From positions 1,550,001-1,614,000 of the forward strand of contig NC_019745.1 of NCBI RefSeq assembly GCF_000317555.1: 64,000 nucleotides of DNA, written 5' to 3'. A program made the position numbers and the translations under genes. The notes under the pieces were generated by a model. The model was not told the DNA's origin. It saw only the letters and a list, made by a program, of their open reading frames with translations, and searched no databases. This document shows positions 53,152 to 63,999 of this stretch, in pieces (positions within the stretch are counted from its first letter, which is position 1; every line of letters begins with the position of its first letter). The DNA is from Gloeocapsa sp. PCC 7428 (GTDB taxonomy: Bacteria > Cyanobacteriota > Cyanobacteriia > Cyanobacteriales > Chroococcidiopsidaceae).

Positions 53152-55956
53152 CTAATTAACTTTGAATTGACCAACACTCGTTTGCATTTCGTCGGCGACT
53201 GCTAGTAGTTGCTTAAAGGCAGCAGATACTTGCGTTGCTTCATTAGAAGTGCGATCGGCGATCGCTGCCACATCTGACATTGTTTTTGTCACTTCATCAG
53301 AAGCTTGCGATTGCATGGCTGATGCTTCGCTAATGGCTTGTACCAAAGAACTAATTTGAGCGCTGACAGCTGTAATTTTGTTGAGATTTTGACGTGTTTC
53401 GTCAACCAAACGAGTTCCAGTAACAACGCGTTCGCTTCCAGCTTCCATCGCAGCGACGACAGCATTGGTTTCTGTTTGAATTTCTGCGACAAGCTTTTCA
53501 ATCTCTGCTGTAGCTTCAGCCGATTGTCGTGCTAGCGAACCAACTTCATCGGCAACGACAGCAAATCCACGCCCTTCTTCTCCAGCGCGTGCCGCCTCAA
53601 TCGCTGCATTAAGTGATAGCAAGCTTGTTTGTTCAGCAAAGGAACTAATTAAACTGACTACCTTAGAAATTTTTTGTGAAGATTCACCGAGTTGTCGTAC
53701 TTTAGCGGATGTTTCTGCCACAGTTTCGCGAATCGCCTCAATACCATCAACCGTGCGGTTCATCGCGCGATCGCCTGCGAGTACGGTTTCATTCGCTTGT
53801 TGTACCGCAACTTCAGCTTGTGCAGCACTTTCCGCAACAGCTTGAATAGATAGTGACATCTGGCGGATTTTTTCGAGTGCCAGCGCAATTTCTTCAGCTT
53901 GCCGCAATGCTTCCGTAGATAACTCAGCGACAGCGACTTCATTACTTGACGTTGTATTAGCAACTTGCGCCGCTGCGTTTTGTACTGTAGCAACGATCTG
54001 CCGTAAGCTATTGATAGTAGCGTTGTAAGAGTCAGCAACTGTGCCAATTTCATCCGCAGTGACTTTAGCGCGGATTGTGAGATCGCCGCGACTAACGGGG
54101 TCAACTTCTTGCAGTAACTCTAGCGCCCGTTGTTGTAGCTGTTCTTTAGCGGTTTTTTGCTGTTCTAGCAACTTAGCACGGTCTAAAGCAAAGCCGACTT
54201 GCGATGCAACTTGGGAGAATAAATCAATTTCAGATTGCTGCCACGATCGCGGTGCAGAACACTGATGCGCAATTAATAAGCCCAAAAGCTGCCCGCCTTG
54301 CAGCACTGGGGCGACCAAATTTGCTTTGACCGCAAACTGCTCAAGCTGGTTGATATGACACTCAGTAAGACCTGCTGTGTAGATATTATCTGTGGCTTGT
54401 ACCCGACCTTGTTGATACCCTTCGACATATTTATCTGCAAAGCACGGGTCATCAATATCTGCACCCAAGGCTTGCGGAAATCCGGCGACGACTGATTCCG
54501 CAACCACTGTACCTTGCCATCGCTCATCAAAAGTATAAACAACTACTCTATCTACCTTGAGAGCCTGACGAGCTTCGGTAACAGCAGTCTCAAAAATATC
54601 TTGCGCCTGCGTATACTGGACCAAATTAACTGTAATATCTTTTACTTGTCTTACGCGTTCGGCTTCGGCGGCTTGCGTGTGTAGCAATTGTTGTAATCGG
54701 GCTGCCATTGAGTTGATGTTACTGCCAAGCGTGGCAAGTTCGTCATTGCCTTTAACGGGAATCCGGCTGTTAAGTTCTCCTTCCCCAAGGCGTTCTACGG
54801 TATCGGCTGCGGTTAAAATTGGTTTAGTTGCACGGTTGGCAAGATACGCAGCCAGTAAACCCACCAGAAGCGCGGTAAGTCCGGTTCCTAATATGAGTGT
54901 TGCTTCTAAACGTTCCAAGGGCTCAAACGCCACAGAGGTATCTTTGAGGAGAACAACTTGCCAATACAAATCGGGTAGCCCTTCAAGCGATTGTGTTGGA
55001 GTATAGGCGGCGATTTCTTCCTCGTTATCTTCTAGATCAGTGACAATTTGAGAGCCAGATTTTCTAGTAATGAGCGGTTTGGTTAATCCTGGAAAGTGTT
55101 CAAAAAATTCTCTGCCGAGATGATACTCGTCGCCAGTTGCAATAAATACTTCCCCTGCCGCATCGAGGATATGATATTCATCTTCAACACCTTCGGTTAA
55201 AAGAAAGTTGGCAAGTTGCTTGACAGGCATCCGCGTACGCAAAATCGCGATCATTTCGCCTGTGGTGCGATCGCGAATTGGTGCCGCAGAATGAATAACG
55301 AGTTCTTCGGATGTTGGCGATTTTGTGGGAAGATCAATATAGGATTTTGCGTTTTTCTTAACTAACTGAAAATAGAGTTGATTGCCCTGATTTGGTAGCG
55401 CAGCACCTTGCGATTGAAATAAGACATTACCATCAAGATCAAAGACAGCGATACTGTCGTATACTTTGTAATTTTTGACATACGTATCGAGAATTTCTTG
55501 CTTTTGTTGCAGCGTTGATTGCGATCGCAATTGCGGATCGGTAAAAATTGCTGAACTTGATAGCGTTTGTAAATCTCCATAGCGCTCAAACATAAAGCCA
55601 TTGGCTTTACTCGCGACGAGAGAGGTTTTTTCGACTTGCCCTTGAATCACCTGTTTGACAAATGCTTGGTGCGCAAACTGATATGCAGTCGCCCCAATTG
55701 CTAAGACAGGTAAAGTACCCAGTGCGATCGCCAGTGCGGTTGCTTTGTACCGCAAGCTTATTCCCTTTGACTTACGCGGCTTGGGAACTTGCGGTTCTAC
55801 TGGCGGTGGTAATTCCGCGATCGCATCTGTATCTTGTTGAGGCGTAACCCATTCGGTTTGCGGTAACTGGTTATGAATTACCACTGTACCTTGCTCAGAG
55901 GAATTCGGAGCATCAGTTGTAGAGGTATTTGTATGGGGTTCAGAAGAGGGAACCAT
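53152..55956 (-). CDS. pixJ: Methyl-accepting receptor with DXCF cyanobacteriochrome-type GAF
   Basis: A 934-residue receptor with a Pro-rich cytoplasmic N-terminus ([24 protein letters not shown]), a membrane helix near 72-94, a dCache-like sensor and a second helix near 352-373. HAMP is at 374-432 and GAF at 440-600. Cys505 in DDPCF and Cys533 in [12 protein letters not shown] give the 28-residue DXCF/canonical pair. The tip is [20 protein letters not shown], where two usual residues (N, A) are serines. It is closest in sequence to the receptor at 47271-50009. As the first receptor gene after PixI it matches the position of pixJ in known operons. Confidence 0.92.
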   Translation of the reverse strand: MVPSSEPHTNTSTTDAPNSSEQGTVVIHNQLPQTEWVTPQQDTDAIAELPPPVEPQVPKPRKSKGISLRYKATALAIALGTLPVLAIGATAYQFAHQAFVKQVIQGQVEKTSLVASKANGFMFERYGDLQTLSSSAIFTDPQLRSQSTLQQKQEILDTYVKNYKVYDSIAVFDLDGNVLFQSQGAALPNQGNQLYFQLVKKNAKSYIDLPTKSPTSEELVIHSAAPIRDRTTGEMIAILRTRMPVKQLANFLLTEGVEDEYHILDAAGEVFIATGDEYHLGREFFEHFPGLTKPLITRKSGSQIVTDLEDNEEEIAAYTPTQSLEGLPDLYWQVVLLKDTSVAFEPLERLEATLILGTGLTALLVGLLAAYLANRATKPILTAADTVERLGEGELNSRIPVKGNDELATLGSNINSMAARLQQLLHTQAAEAERVRQVKDITVNLVQYTQAQDIFETAVTEARQALKVDRVVVYTFDERWQGTVVAESVVAGFPQALGADIDDPCFADKYVEGYQQGRVQATDNIYTAGLTECHINQLEQFAVKANLVAPVLQGGQLLGLLIAHQCSAPRSWQQSEIDLFSQVASQVGFALDRAKLLEQQKTAKEQLQQRALELLQEVDPVSRGDLTIRAKVTADEIGTVADSYNATINSLRQIVATVQNAAAQVANTTSSNEVAVAELSTEALRQAEEIALALEKIRQMSLSIQAVAESAAQAEVAVQQANETVLAGDRAMNRTVDGIEAIRETVAETSAKVRQLGESSQKISKVVSLISSFAEQTSLLSLNAAIEAARAGEEGRGFAVVADEVGSLARQSAEATAEIEKLVAEIQTETNAVVAAMEAGSERVVTGTRLVDETRQNLNKITAVSAQISSLVQAISEASAMQSQASDEVTKTMSDVAAIADRTSNEATQVSAAFKQLLAVADEMQTSVGQFKVN

Positions 55957-56159
55957 AGGTAAAAACTAATAAAAAATATAGTTATTGACATCAAAACCTG
56001 GAAACAAAGGCTTGATGTGATGTATGTTTTAGTCACTTGCATATACGGCAAGCACGCGAATGGCTAATTGCGCATTGCTGTTGGCAAATAACAATTAGCG
56101 AAAACAAAAATTATGCACAAATTGAGCTAAATTTAGTAAAAAGACCATGTATGAAAAAT

Positions 56160-56720
56160 TTAGTTTTGAGCCATTCCCGCAATAATTGAGTTACCGTCAA
56201 GCACCACTGTGATTTCACCTGTTGGTTTGAGCCAATAACCACGCAGAAAAGGAACTAATTCAGGTTTAACTGCTGATTGTGGAGGAGATTGAATAATATC
56301 TGGGTTACAGGATTCGAGATCTTCTACACGATTAACCAACAACCCCAGCATCTTTTCACCGGTATTTTGATTTCCTGGGGTAAATTTCTCTGACTGGGCA
56401 TTACGAATAACGACAGCGGTATAAGTCGAATAATAGGTTGTTTGTTGTGACAATGGAGTCAGCCCTAACAAATGTCCTAAATCGACAATCCACAAAATTT
56501 CACCCCGCCAGTTATAAACACCTAACACCCAACCTGGCATATGGGGAATCGGTACAACTTGAGCGATCGGGATCGTTAGCACTTCGGTGATCTGATTCAC
56601 TGCCAGCATAGCTGTTGTATCAGGAACGAGGTGTACTCGCAAAAACTGTTGAGTGACACCTGTGGTTTGTTCAGTTGCAATGCTAGGTGTCGTGCCTCTC
56701 GTCAAAAACTCCGATATCAT
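56160..56720 (-). CDS. pixI: CheW-like adaptor (PixI)
   Basis: A 186-residue CheW protein with QQFLRVHLVPDTTAMLAVNQITEVL, PHMPGWVLGVYNWRGEILWIVDLGHLLG and NRVEDLESCNPD (motifs quoted in pieces). These are the SH3-like barrels that bridge receptor tips to the CheA P5 domain. It is longer than enteric CheW by about 20 residues at the N-terminus. It lies 33 bases after pixH and 203 bases before the first receptor gene, the order of the Synechocystis pixGHIJ genes. Confidence 0.9.
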   Translation of the reverse strand: MISEFLTRGTTPSIATEQTTGVTQQFLRVHLVPDTTAMLAVNQITEVLTIPIAQVVPIPHMPGWVLGVYNWRGEILWIVDLGHLLGLTPLSQQTTYYSTYTAVVIRNAQSEKFTPGNQNTGEKMLGLLVNRVEDLESCNPDIIQSPPQSAVKPELVPFLRGYWLKPTGEITVVLDGNSIIAGMAQN

Positions 56721-56753
56721 GGCTTATCTCCTGGCGAGGCGATCGTGATTGCC

Positions 56754-57119
56754 TTAACCTTGAATTAGTTGTTTAACAGTACGTACGAGTTCTTCTTGAT
56801 CGACAGGTTTGGATAGATACGCGTCTGCACCTTGCTTTTTACCCCAGAATTTATCCATATCACTGCCTTTGGTTGAGCAGATCACGACAGGAATTTTACT
56901 GGTGCTTGCTTCGGCTTTGAGATCGCGGCAAAGTTCAAAACCACTTTTATCAGGTAGTACGACATCTAAAATAATCGCATCTGGTTTTTGGCTGCTGAGT
57001 TTGTTCATTGCATCGCCACCATCACAAGCTGTGATGACATTTAAGCCGCTACGACGCAGACAGCTACTGATAATTTCGATCTCAGTAATCGAGTCATCAA
57101 CAACTAAAACTGTACTCAT
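56754..57119 (-). CDS. pixH: CheY-like single-domain response regulator (PixH)
   Basis: A 121-residue receiver domain with nothing attached: TVLVVDDSITEIEII with the acidic pair D8/D9, the phosphorylated Asp52 in IILDVVLPDKSGFEL, Thr/Ser in ICSTKGSD, and the Lys of YLSKPVDQEELV. It receives phosphate from CheA and probably controls a pilus motor, as PixH does in Synechocystis. It lies between the PatA-type regulator and PixI. Confidence 0.92.
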   Translation of the reverse strand: MSTVLVVDDSITEIEIISSCLRRSGLNVITACDGGDAMNKLSSQKPDAIILDVVLPDKSGFELCRDLKAEASTSKIPVVICSTKGSDMDKFWGKKQGADAYLSKPVDQEELVRTVKQLIQG

Positions 57120-57182
57120 CGTTTAACCTCAGAAATAATAACTAGTTGTGTTTATCGTTGTGCTAAATGCAGCGCTAAGCCG

Positions 57183-57205
57183 CCTGACACGAGGGTGTTG
57201 TCAGG
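57183..57205 (-). other. Hairpin between pixG and pixH
   Basis: CCTGACA (57183-57189) pairs with TGTCAGG (57199-57205), with CAC/GTG able to extend inside. There is no T run on either strand, so it is not a standard terminator. It may mark an mRNA processing site that uncouples pixG from the rest. Confidence 0.35.
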
Positions 57206-57226
57206 TAAATCGTCAAAGCAACAAAA

Positions 57227-58387
57227 TTACGCCTGTGGAGTTTTGTTGAGGTGCATTTGTGTTACTTCTAGTAACGTTTGGGCATCCACTGGTTTACTTA
57301 AGAAATCTGTGGCACCAACAAGTTTGGCTCGAACGCGATCAATGATGCCATCGTTACCAGTGAGAATAATAATTGGCGTATCGCGAAATACAGAAACTTT
57401 GCGTAATTGACTGCAAATTTCATAGCCATTTGTATTCGGCATAACTAAATCTAAAAAGATTAATTCTGGTTTGCGAGTCAGTAATGTCGCGATCGCGCGT
57501 AACGAGTCTTGAATCGAGACAAATTGATAGCCTGCGGTTGTTAAAATCTTTTCTAAACTTTGACAGACTAGCGGACTATCATCGACGCAAGCGATTAAAG
57601 CTTTTGAGGAAGCGATAGTTGGTTGTGATACGACGGTTGCAGGTGGGGAAATTGGGGGTGCGGCATCAGGAATGTCAACAAATTCAATTAACCCTGATTG
57701 AATATAAGGTAGAAGTGAAGAAGTAACTTCCATCACATCGCGCTTCATTCCCGCTGCAATATCGCGTAGCGATCGCTGTCCGTCTAATAATTTTGTCAAA
57801 TTTTGAAAGACTGCTGGTGAGACTTGCTGTTGTAACTGTTCGGGTTCGCGAATGATCGGGGCGCGGTTGGGCGAACGATCTGCGAGTTTTGCTTTTTGCC
57901 AGTTTTGCCACGCGTTTTGGGCTTCGGCGATCGCTTGTCCTGGTTCGAGCAATACGAGTTGCGGAACCGAGAGATTATCTGGCTTCACTTCACCTGTAAT
58001 ATTTGTTGCTTGAGTGATGTCAAATAACACTTCTGCCACAATTGAAGCAATAATTTTTGCTGCTTGATCGCGCGTTGTTTGTTGCTGTTCGACTGCCGAA
58101 TACAACAAAAGATATTCCCAAGAGATCTCACCACTACTATTGTCAGTATTCTCTGGAAACTTGAGAGCATTCACATCAAGTTGGGGGCAGTAGGTCAGTA
58201 GATTTCTTCGCCAACGCTTGACAGGATGATTACCACCTGTAGCATATAAAATCCGCCCTAGAAATAGGTAAATATTCCACTCTTGACCTTGAATGTCTTT
58301 GAGTATTAATTTTCCACTAAATCTTTCTTGCTTTAATATTGCCAGTTTACTGACAAAATCGGTATTATTGATTGTTTCAGCAAGCAT
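57227..58387 (-). CDS. pixG: PATAN-domain response regulator (PixG/PatA-like)
   Basis: A 386-residue protein, the first gene of the operon. Residues 10-70 are the PATAN (DUF4388) domain: FSGKLILKDIQGQEWNIYLFLGRILYA. The sequence KRWRRNLLTYCPQLD follows. A helical middle section with LDGQRSLRDIAAGM resembles a winged-helix region. The C-terminal receiver has CVDDSPLVCQSLEKIL (D269/D270), the phosphorylated Asp313 in FLDLVMPNTNGYE and FLSKPVD. PatA/PixG proteins link CheA output to pilus-driven motility or cell pattern. The start at ATG 58387 gives MLAETINN, and a 670-base non-coding region upstream should hold the operon promoter. Confidence 0.92.
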   Translation of the reverse strand: MLAETINNTDFVSKLAILKQERFSGKLILKDIQGQEWNIYLFLGRILYATGGNHPVKRWRRNLLTYCPQLDVNALKFPENTDNSSGEISWEYLLLYSAVEQQQTTRDQAAKIIASIVAEVLFDITQATNITGEVKPDNLSVPQLVLLEPGQAIAEAQNAWQNWQKAKLADRSPNRAPIIREPEQLQQQVSPAVFQNLTKLLDGQRSLRDIAAGMKRDVMEVTSSLLPYIQSGLIEFVDIPDAAPPISPPATVVSQPTIASSKALIACVDDSPLVCQSLEKILTTAGYQFVSIQDSLRAIATLLTRKPELIFLDLVMPNTNGYEICSQLRKVSVFRDTPIIILTGNDGIIDRVRAKLVGATDFLSKPVDAQTLLEVTQMHLNKTPQA

Positions 58388-59072
58388 AATATTGAATTCT
58401 CGCTACATTTTTGTGTACTACCAGTTGTCATAAATTGAATACTTAACTGGAATGGCTTACTAAAATTCCAAGCATTTAAATATCGTTTCTCATTTAAATT
58501 ATTCAATAATATTAATCATGTAACTATGTCAAAATATGCGTTTATTTTCACTCGCAATTCAGAGCGTGAAGCAAACCACAGTTCCTACTCTGTTTTGATT
58601 GCAACAAACACCACTCCTCGTTAAGTTGAGTCGATCATGACATTGCTATAATTAACTCAGTAACCGTATCAATACTGAAATTATCTAAGCAAGAAAGCTA
58701 GATATAAGTGTTATCGCGGGATAAGAAAACGATGTATTAGCGTGCAATCATCGTTATAACTTCTCAAAAATGAGCTTTCTGGATTAAATTCTCAAAAAGC
58801 TTAAATATTTGCGACTTAGGAGTGAGCAACAAGATGAGAATTATGCTGGGCTGGTACGCGATCGCGTTTTACGCATCACGCGTCCTACTTATGCTTTGTC
58901 AGCCCAGTTAGTGGAGTTACCGTTTTTTAAGTTTCCCCACAATTTCCTCAAATTCTTTGTTTATATACATAAATTAGAAGTATACCGCACGGTTATTGCG
59001 ATCCTGCTTTCTGGTAAGACGTGTCGCAAGCAGGTAACTACGAGTAACGATGCATAGTTGGAGGCAGTCTAT
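58388..59072. other. Divergent intergenic region between pixG and the stress-protein gene
   Basis: These 685 bases should contain the promoter of the phototaxis operon and that of the universal stress protein. A frame of 82 codons (58809-59057) crosses it, but starts at TTG and looks random. I see no recognised RNA, and only GGAGG at 59058-59064 just before the stress-protein ATG stands out. Confidence 0.6.
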
Positions 59073-59615
59073 ATGTTCGACCGAATTCTCGTTGCAATGG
59101 ATACCTCTGCAATTGGTAAAGATGTATTTGAAGAAGCGCTGTGTCTGGCAAAAGTCAGTAATGCGCGATTAATGCTGTTGCACGTTCTATCAGGGGAAGC
59201 AGAAGGAAGTGCAAGTGTCCCCATATTTCCCACAATGGGATATTATCCTGGCGTAAGCGATCGCACGTTGGAACTTTATCAACAGCAGTGGCAAGAAATG
59301 GAAAGACATGGCTTAGATTTACTGCGATCGTATACAGACCAAGCAACCGTTGCAGGCATCACCACAGAATTTAATCAATGTGCGGGTAGTCCTGGTCGCA
59401 CGATATGCAATACAGCGCGTGATTGGCAAGCTAACTTGATTGTCATCGGGCGTAGAGGTCTTTCCGGCTTAAGTGAGCTACTTTTGGGTAGTGTGAGCAA
59501 CTATGTTTTACATCATGCACCTTGCTCGGTATTGACTGTTCAACATCGGGTAAGCACTCACCCTGAAGCAACTCAACAAGAACAAATAATCGAAAAATTA
59601 GAAGTTAGTAGTTAG
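59073..59615 (+). CDS. Universal stress protein, UspA family
   Basis: The product has 180 residues from ATG 59073, which GGAGG precedes by eight bases; a TTG frame begins five codons earlier. It starts MFDRILVAMDTSAIGKDVF and ends with the ATP-binding signature IGRRGLSGLSELLLGSVSNYVL followed by PCSVLTVQ (motif given in parts in the G-x2-G-x9-G-S/T form). That form marks the ATP-binding UspA class. It probably acts in the cytoplasm under stress. The 3' end merges with a repeat element. Confidence 0.92.
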   Translation: MFDRILVAMDTSAIGKDVFEEALCLAKVSNARLMLLHVLSGEAEGSASVPIFPTMGYYPGVSDRTLELYQQQWQEMERHGLDLLRSYTDQATVAGITTEFNQCAGSPGRTICNTARDWQANLIVIGRRGLSGLSELLLGSVSNYVLHHAPCSVLTVQHRVSTHPEATQQEQIIEKLEVSS

Positions 59616-59756
59616 TAGTTTTTGGGTAATGGGTAATAGGTAATGGGACAATTAGCCCAAAAAATTTAATAGCAAATTGCCAATCGCAATTAACCATCAA
59701 TAACCAATGACCAATTACCACCCTTGAGTTACGTTTGTTTTCACATTCTTACTATA
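59605..59756. repeat. MITE-like element, copy 4
   Basis: Three tandem heptamers GGGTAAT, GGGTAAT, AGGTAAT (59624-59644) face the opposite arm CCAATGA, CCAATTA (within 59703-59720). The tail ACCCTTGAGTTACGTTTG then TTTTCACATTCTTACT matches the tails of copies 1 and 3. It starts at or inside the last codons of the stress-protein gene. Confidence 0.6.
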
Positions 59757-59812
59757 GTTTCATTTCTACACATAAGTTGGATCAGTGGTGTGAGATCCTA
59801 AGAAAAGCTTAG

Positions 59813-60802
<990 letters not shown>

Positions 60803-60817
60803 AGATAGAGAGGGGTC

Positions 60818-60880
60818 AAAGGTCGGGGATCAGAGGTCAGGAAATGCTGACAACGATTCATTGTGCTGATCCTTGACTTT
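60818..60880. repeat. Imperfect inverted repeat between converging genes
   Basis: AAAGGTCGGGGATCAG (60818-60833) is partly complementary to CTGATCCTTGACTTT (60866-60880). The left part is built from GGTC/GATCAGAGGTC units like those near 47205-47225. It lies between por and the converging cyclotransferase gene and may act as a two-way terminator. Confidence 0.45.
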
Positions 60881-60902
60881 TACTTTGTGACATCTTAATT
60901 GG

Positions 60903-61448
60903 TCAAGCGGAGCGCAATATCTGATTATGAGTGTAGCGCTGTTGTAGTTGATGCATATGATTGAATAAATTCCAGCAGTATTGCTCGGTGAGTCCACACG
61001 TCACTGCACCACGCAGCACAACGTTAAAGTACCAGTCGTTTGGAGCGAGTTCTTCGGTTAGTTTATCGACAACTACGTAAGTACGAACGTTTTGATATAG
61101 GCGATCGCTGCTGGAAACGCTAATAATTTCTTGACGATACCAATTTTGTAGCACGCCTTCACGTTCGTCTAAATGAGCGCTTAAGCGCCAGGGTAATTGA
61201 TACAATACGCCCTCTACAACACCACTTTTGTCTTTAATGATGTCTAAAACTCCCGAATGACGCAGCGCCGAATACGAATAAAATCCCAGACGATATCCTT
61301 TTAGCTGGGCGGGTCCGATTACGTAAATGTGCGTTTTTTCACCGAGCGATCGCTTAAGATCTACCGGACACATACAAGAACCGTACGCAAAGTAGTAAAA
61401 CATTGCGTCTGCGGGGTGCTGCGCTGCTTGTCGTACCGGAAAGCTCAT
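60903..61448 (-). CDS. Gamma-glutamylcyclotransferase-like protein
   Basis: A 181-residue protein with the GGCT/AIG2-like opening FYYFAYGSCMCPVDLKRS. The YGS loop binds the gamma-glutamyl group. GPAQLKGYRLGFYSYSALR, VEGVLYQLPWRL and LDEREGVLQ fit the family, with the catalytic Glu expected in the LDEREG region. The annotated start gives 15 extra residues before FYYFAYG, so ATG 61403 may be the true start. It may turn over gamma-glutamyl peptides such as glutathione derivatives. It converges on por. Confidence 0.78.
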   Translation of the reverse strand: MSFPVRQAAQHPADAMFYYFAYGSCMCPVDLKRSLGEKTHIYVIGPAQLKGYRLGFYSYSALRHSGVLDIIKDKSGVVEGVLYQLPWRLSAHLDEREGVLQNWYRQEIISVSSSDRLYQNVRTYVVVDKLTEELAPNDWYFNVVLRGAVTCGLTEQYCWNLFNHMHQLQQRYTHNQILRSA

Positions 61449-61981
61449 ATAGCTGCTATCAAAGTATTTATCGTTCAGCCAATTTTAGCAGAACTTTTTT
61501 GATATAAAACCACATATTCCGACCGATAAAGTGTATTTTCTCTGCGTTGCCAAACGGTGTAGTGCGGAGGAACTTGTGAGGCTGTCAACCGGATTGGCAT
61601 TGTATTAACTGTGCGATCGCAGCTGTCATTGCGTTTGTTAAATCAAAGTAATTCTTGAAGAAAAACGGCATTTTTGTCGAAAAAATTCAGTAAACATTAT
61701 TTAATGTTTATGTATTATTACTGAATAGAGAATAAATCCAAAGTAACAATAATTACTACTGCCTTGAAAAATATAATGACATATATAAATAGAGAATTTG
61801 ATAAAATTCGATCTACAGCGATTATTAGGAGAAATCAATCTTAAACTATCTTAAATGCTAATTATCGCTTGATTGTGGGGAAAGCCACATATATAGAGCA
61901 ACATACTTCTTGGGGCTTATAGACTGATGCAACCAGAAACAAGATAATACGGGTATCTATATTGCTAATTTAACTACGTCT
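61449..61981. other. Divergent intergenic region
   Basis: The 533 AT-rich bases separate the cyclotransferase and amylase-family genes and must hold both promoters. I see no coding frame above 60 codons, no RNA and no recognised operator. Confidence 0.55.
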
Positions 61982-63637
61982 ATGGCAGCTCCGATTGAAT
62001 TTGAATTGTTTGCTCCATACATCAAAGGAGCAGCCTTGATCGGGGATTTCTCAAATTGGGAAGATATCCCCATGCAAAAAGGTGAAGACGGTTATTTCCG
62101 TACGCAAGTAGAACTTGAAGACGGTAGTTATCAATATAAATTTCGCGTTCAATCCAAATCTTGGTTTTTTGAACCAGATCAATGGGTTGAGGTTGTCGAT
62201 CCTTATGCGGTAGATATTGATAACCCTACTCAAAATGGAGTTGTACGGATCAAAGACGGACAACGCATCGTTGACACCTATGTTTGGCAACACGATGATA
62301 AGCCATTACCCGCAGACCATGAGTTAGTCATCTATGAATTACACGTAGGCGATTTCTCTGGGGGCGAGGATGACCCTTATGCGCGTGGTAAGTACAAGCA
62401 CGTTGTTGAGAAACTCGACTATCTCTGCGAATTGGGTGTCAATGCAATTGAACTCATGCCCGTTAAAGAATACCCAGGAGATCATAGCTGGGGATACAAC
62501 CCTCGGCATTTCTTCGCTACAGAATCGAGTTACGGTCCAACAGAGGGATTAAAACATTTGATCGATGAATGCCATGCGCGAGGAATTCGCGTCATTATGG
62601 ATGGTATTTATAACCACTCCGAGGCATCAGCCCCACTTACACAAATTGACCATGATTATTGGTATCATCATGCTCCCCGCGATCCTGATAACAACTGGGG
62701 ACCAGAATTTAATTATGAGCATTACGACGAAAATTTAGAAACTTATCCAGCACGGCGATTTATTGGTGATAATGTCCGTTTCTGGATTCAGGAATATCAT
62801 ACAGATGGTATTCGCTTCGATGCCGCACGGCAAATTGCTAACTATGACTTTATGCACTGGATTGTGCAAGAAGCCAAAAAGACGGCTGATATGAAGCCAT
62901 TTTATACCGTTGCCGAACATATTCCTGAAACCCCCAGCATTACTAACGCTGATGGACCAATGGATGGTTGCTGGCATGATAGCTTTTATCACTGTGTTTT
63001 AGAACATATCTGCGGTGATACGTTTGATTTAGAACGCCTCAAGGATGTCATTGACTGTAAACGTCAAGGCTTCATGGGGACAGTGAACGTCGTTAATTAT
63101 TTAACGAACCACGACCACAACCACTTAATGGTTGAGTTAGGCGATCGCGAAATTTTTGATGAAGAAGCATTCAAGCGGATCAAACTTGGGGTTGCCATTT
63201 TAATGACAGCGATCGGCGTTCCCTTAGTATGGATGGGTGAAGAGTTTGGCGAATACAAGCCTAAAACTCCTGATTCTGCCAAAATTGATTGGACTTTGCT
63301 AGGCAACGACCTCAATCGTGGTTTATTTGAGTACTATAAAGGAATGATTGGGCTACGCAAGCAAAATCATGCACTTTACACCGAAAATATTGACTTCTTT
63401 CACGAAAATCCAGAAGCTAAAGTTCTCGCTTACACGCGCTGGAATGAGGAAGGTTCGCGTGTTGTTGTCATTGCGAACTTCTCAGAAAACTTCCTTGGTG
63501 GTTATCATGTGCCTAACTTCCCTGCGGCTGGTAAGTGGCATGAATGGACAGGAGACTACGATATAGAGTCTGGAGACGATGGCATGATGCTTGACATTGG
63601 AGGTTACGAAGCCAAAGTATTTGTTTGGCAACAGTAA
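61982..63637 (+). CDS. GH13 alpha-amylase-family enzyme with N-terminal CBM48
   Basis: A 551-residue glycoside hydrolase family 13 protein. Residues 4-100 form a CBM48/early-set domain with FELFAPYIKGAALIGDFSNWED. The barrel has ELMPVKEYPGDHSWGYNPRHFF, Asp280 in DGIRFDAAR (nucleophile), Glu312 in TVAEHIPE (acid/base) and Asp378 in LTNHDHNH. The layout resembles branching enzymes and trehalohydrolases but is shorter than GlgB by 100 residues or more. It should act on glycogen-like alpha-glucans in the cytoplasm. Whether it hydrolyses, branches or debranches cannot be settled here. Confidence 0.9.
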   Translation: MAAPIEFELFAPYIKGAALIGDFSNWEDIPMQKGEDGYFRTQVELEDGSYQYKFRVQSKSWFFEPDQWVEVVDPYAVDIDNPTQNGVVRIKDGQRIVDTYVWQHDDKPLPADHELVIYELHVGDFSGGEDDPYARGKYKHVVEKLDYLCELGVNAIELMPVKEYPGDHSWGYNPRHFFATESSYGPTEGLKHLIDECHARGIRVIMDGIYNHSEASAPLTQIDHDYWYHHAPRDPDNNWGPEFNYEHYDENLETYPARRFIGDNVRFWIQEYHTDGIRFDAARQIANYDFMHWIVQEAKKTADMKPFYTVAEHIPETPSITNADGPMDGCWHDSFYHCVLEHICGDTFDLERLKDVIDCKRQGFMGTVNVVNYLTNHDHNHLMVELGDREIFDEEAFKRIKLGVAILMTAIGVPLVWMGEEFGEYKPKTPDSAKIDWTLLGNDLNRGLFEYYKGMIGLRKQNHALYTENIDFFHENPEAKVLAYTRWNEEGSRVVVIANFSENFLGGYHVPNFPAAGKWHEWTGDYDIESGDDGMMLDIGGYEAKVFVWQQ

Positions 63638-63667
63638 TGAGTTAGCTAAATGCGTTAAGCATTCCTC

Positions 63668-63706
63668 AAGTGAGCTTCATTCGTGTAGCTCACTTTTGGT
63701 TTTACG
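63668..63706 (+). terminator. Terminator of the amylase-family gene
   Basis: A 9-base stem AAGTGAGCT (63668-63676) and AGCTCACTT (63687-63695) with a 10-base loop is followed by TTGGTTTT. It lies 31 bases after the stop codon. Confidence 0.75.
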
Positions 63707-63770
63707 CACATTATCCTAACGTCTGTTCAATGGAAATGAGCGTAGCGGTTGACATCGCAGCTATACAAAC

Positions 63771-63792
63771 GAAACCTATCTTCATAGGTTTC
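63771..63792. terminator. Second hairpin, possibly for the edge gene
   Basis: GAAACCTAT (63771-63779) and ATAGGTTTC (63784-63792) form a perfect 9-base stem around CTTC. TTAACATTGTTTTTT follows on the plus strand. It lies 49 bases past the stop of the minus-strand frame at the right edge, so it could terminate either strand. Confidence 0.5.
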
Positions 63793-63840
63793 TTAACATT
63801 GTTTTTTAGTTGAGCGAGGTGCGATTTTAATTGCTAGGCT

Positions 63841-63999
63841 TTATAATATCGTGCCGATCTCCTTAAGATAGACTCGTGTGAATGGCTCACCTACACCTAA
63901 CGTGTAATCTTCAATCAAGCCTCGACGACGAATAGAAATATTGTCTCTTTCTTTAACAACGATAGTTGAGTCTTCAAAGACATCTCGCGTCAACATCAT
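63841..63999 (-). CDS. Short minus-strand frame at window edge, function unknown
   Basis: An open frame reaches the right edge and ends at TAA 63841. ATG codons at 63999 and 63996 would give 52 or 51 residues (MMLTRDVFEDSTIVVKE..., ending YLKEIGTIL), but the true gene may start beyond the window. The segment is charged, soluble and unrelated to any family I recognise. A hairpin follows its stop codon. Confidence 0.4.
   Translation of the reverse strand: MMLTRDVFEDSTIVVKERDNISIRRRGLIEDYTLGVGEPFTRVYLKEIGTIL

Noticed and set aside
58809-59057. 82-codon frame before the universal stress protein
   Set aside because: It starts at TTG, ends right before the stress-protein ribosome site and reads as random sequence.
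61982-63637. Calling the GH13 gene glgB
   Set aside because: The CBM48 and barrel fit the broader group, but at 551 residues the protein is shorter than bacterial branching enzymes, so only the family is given.
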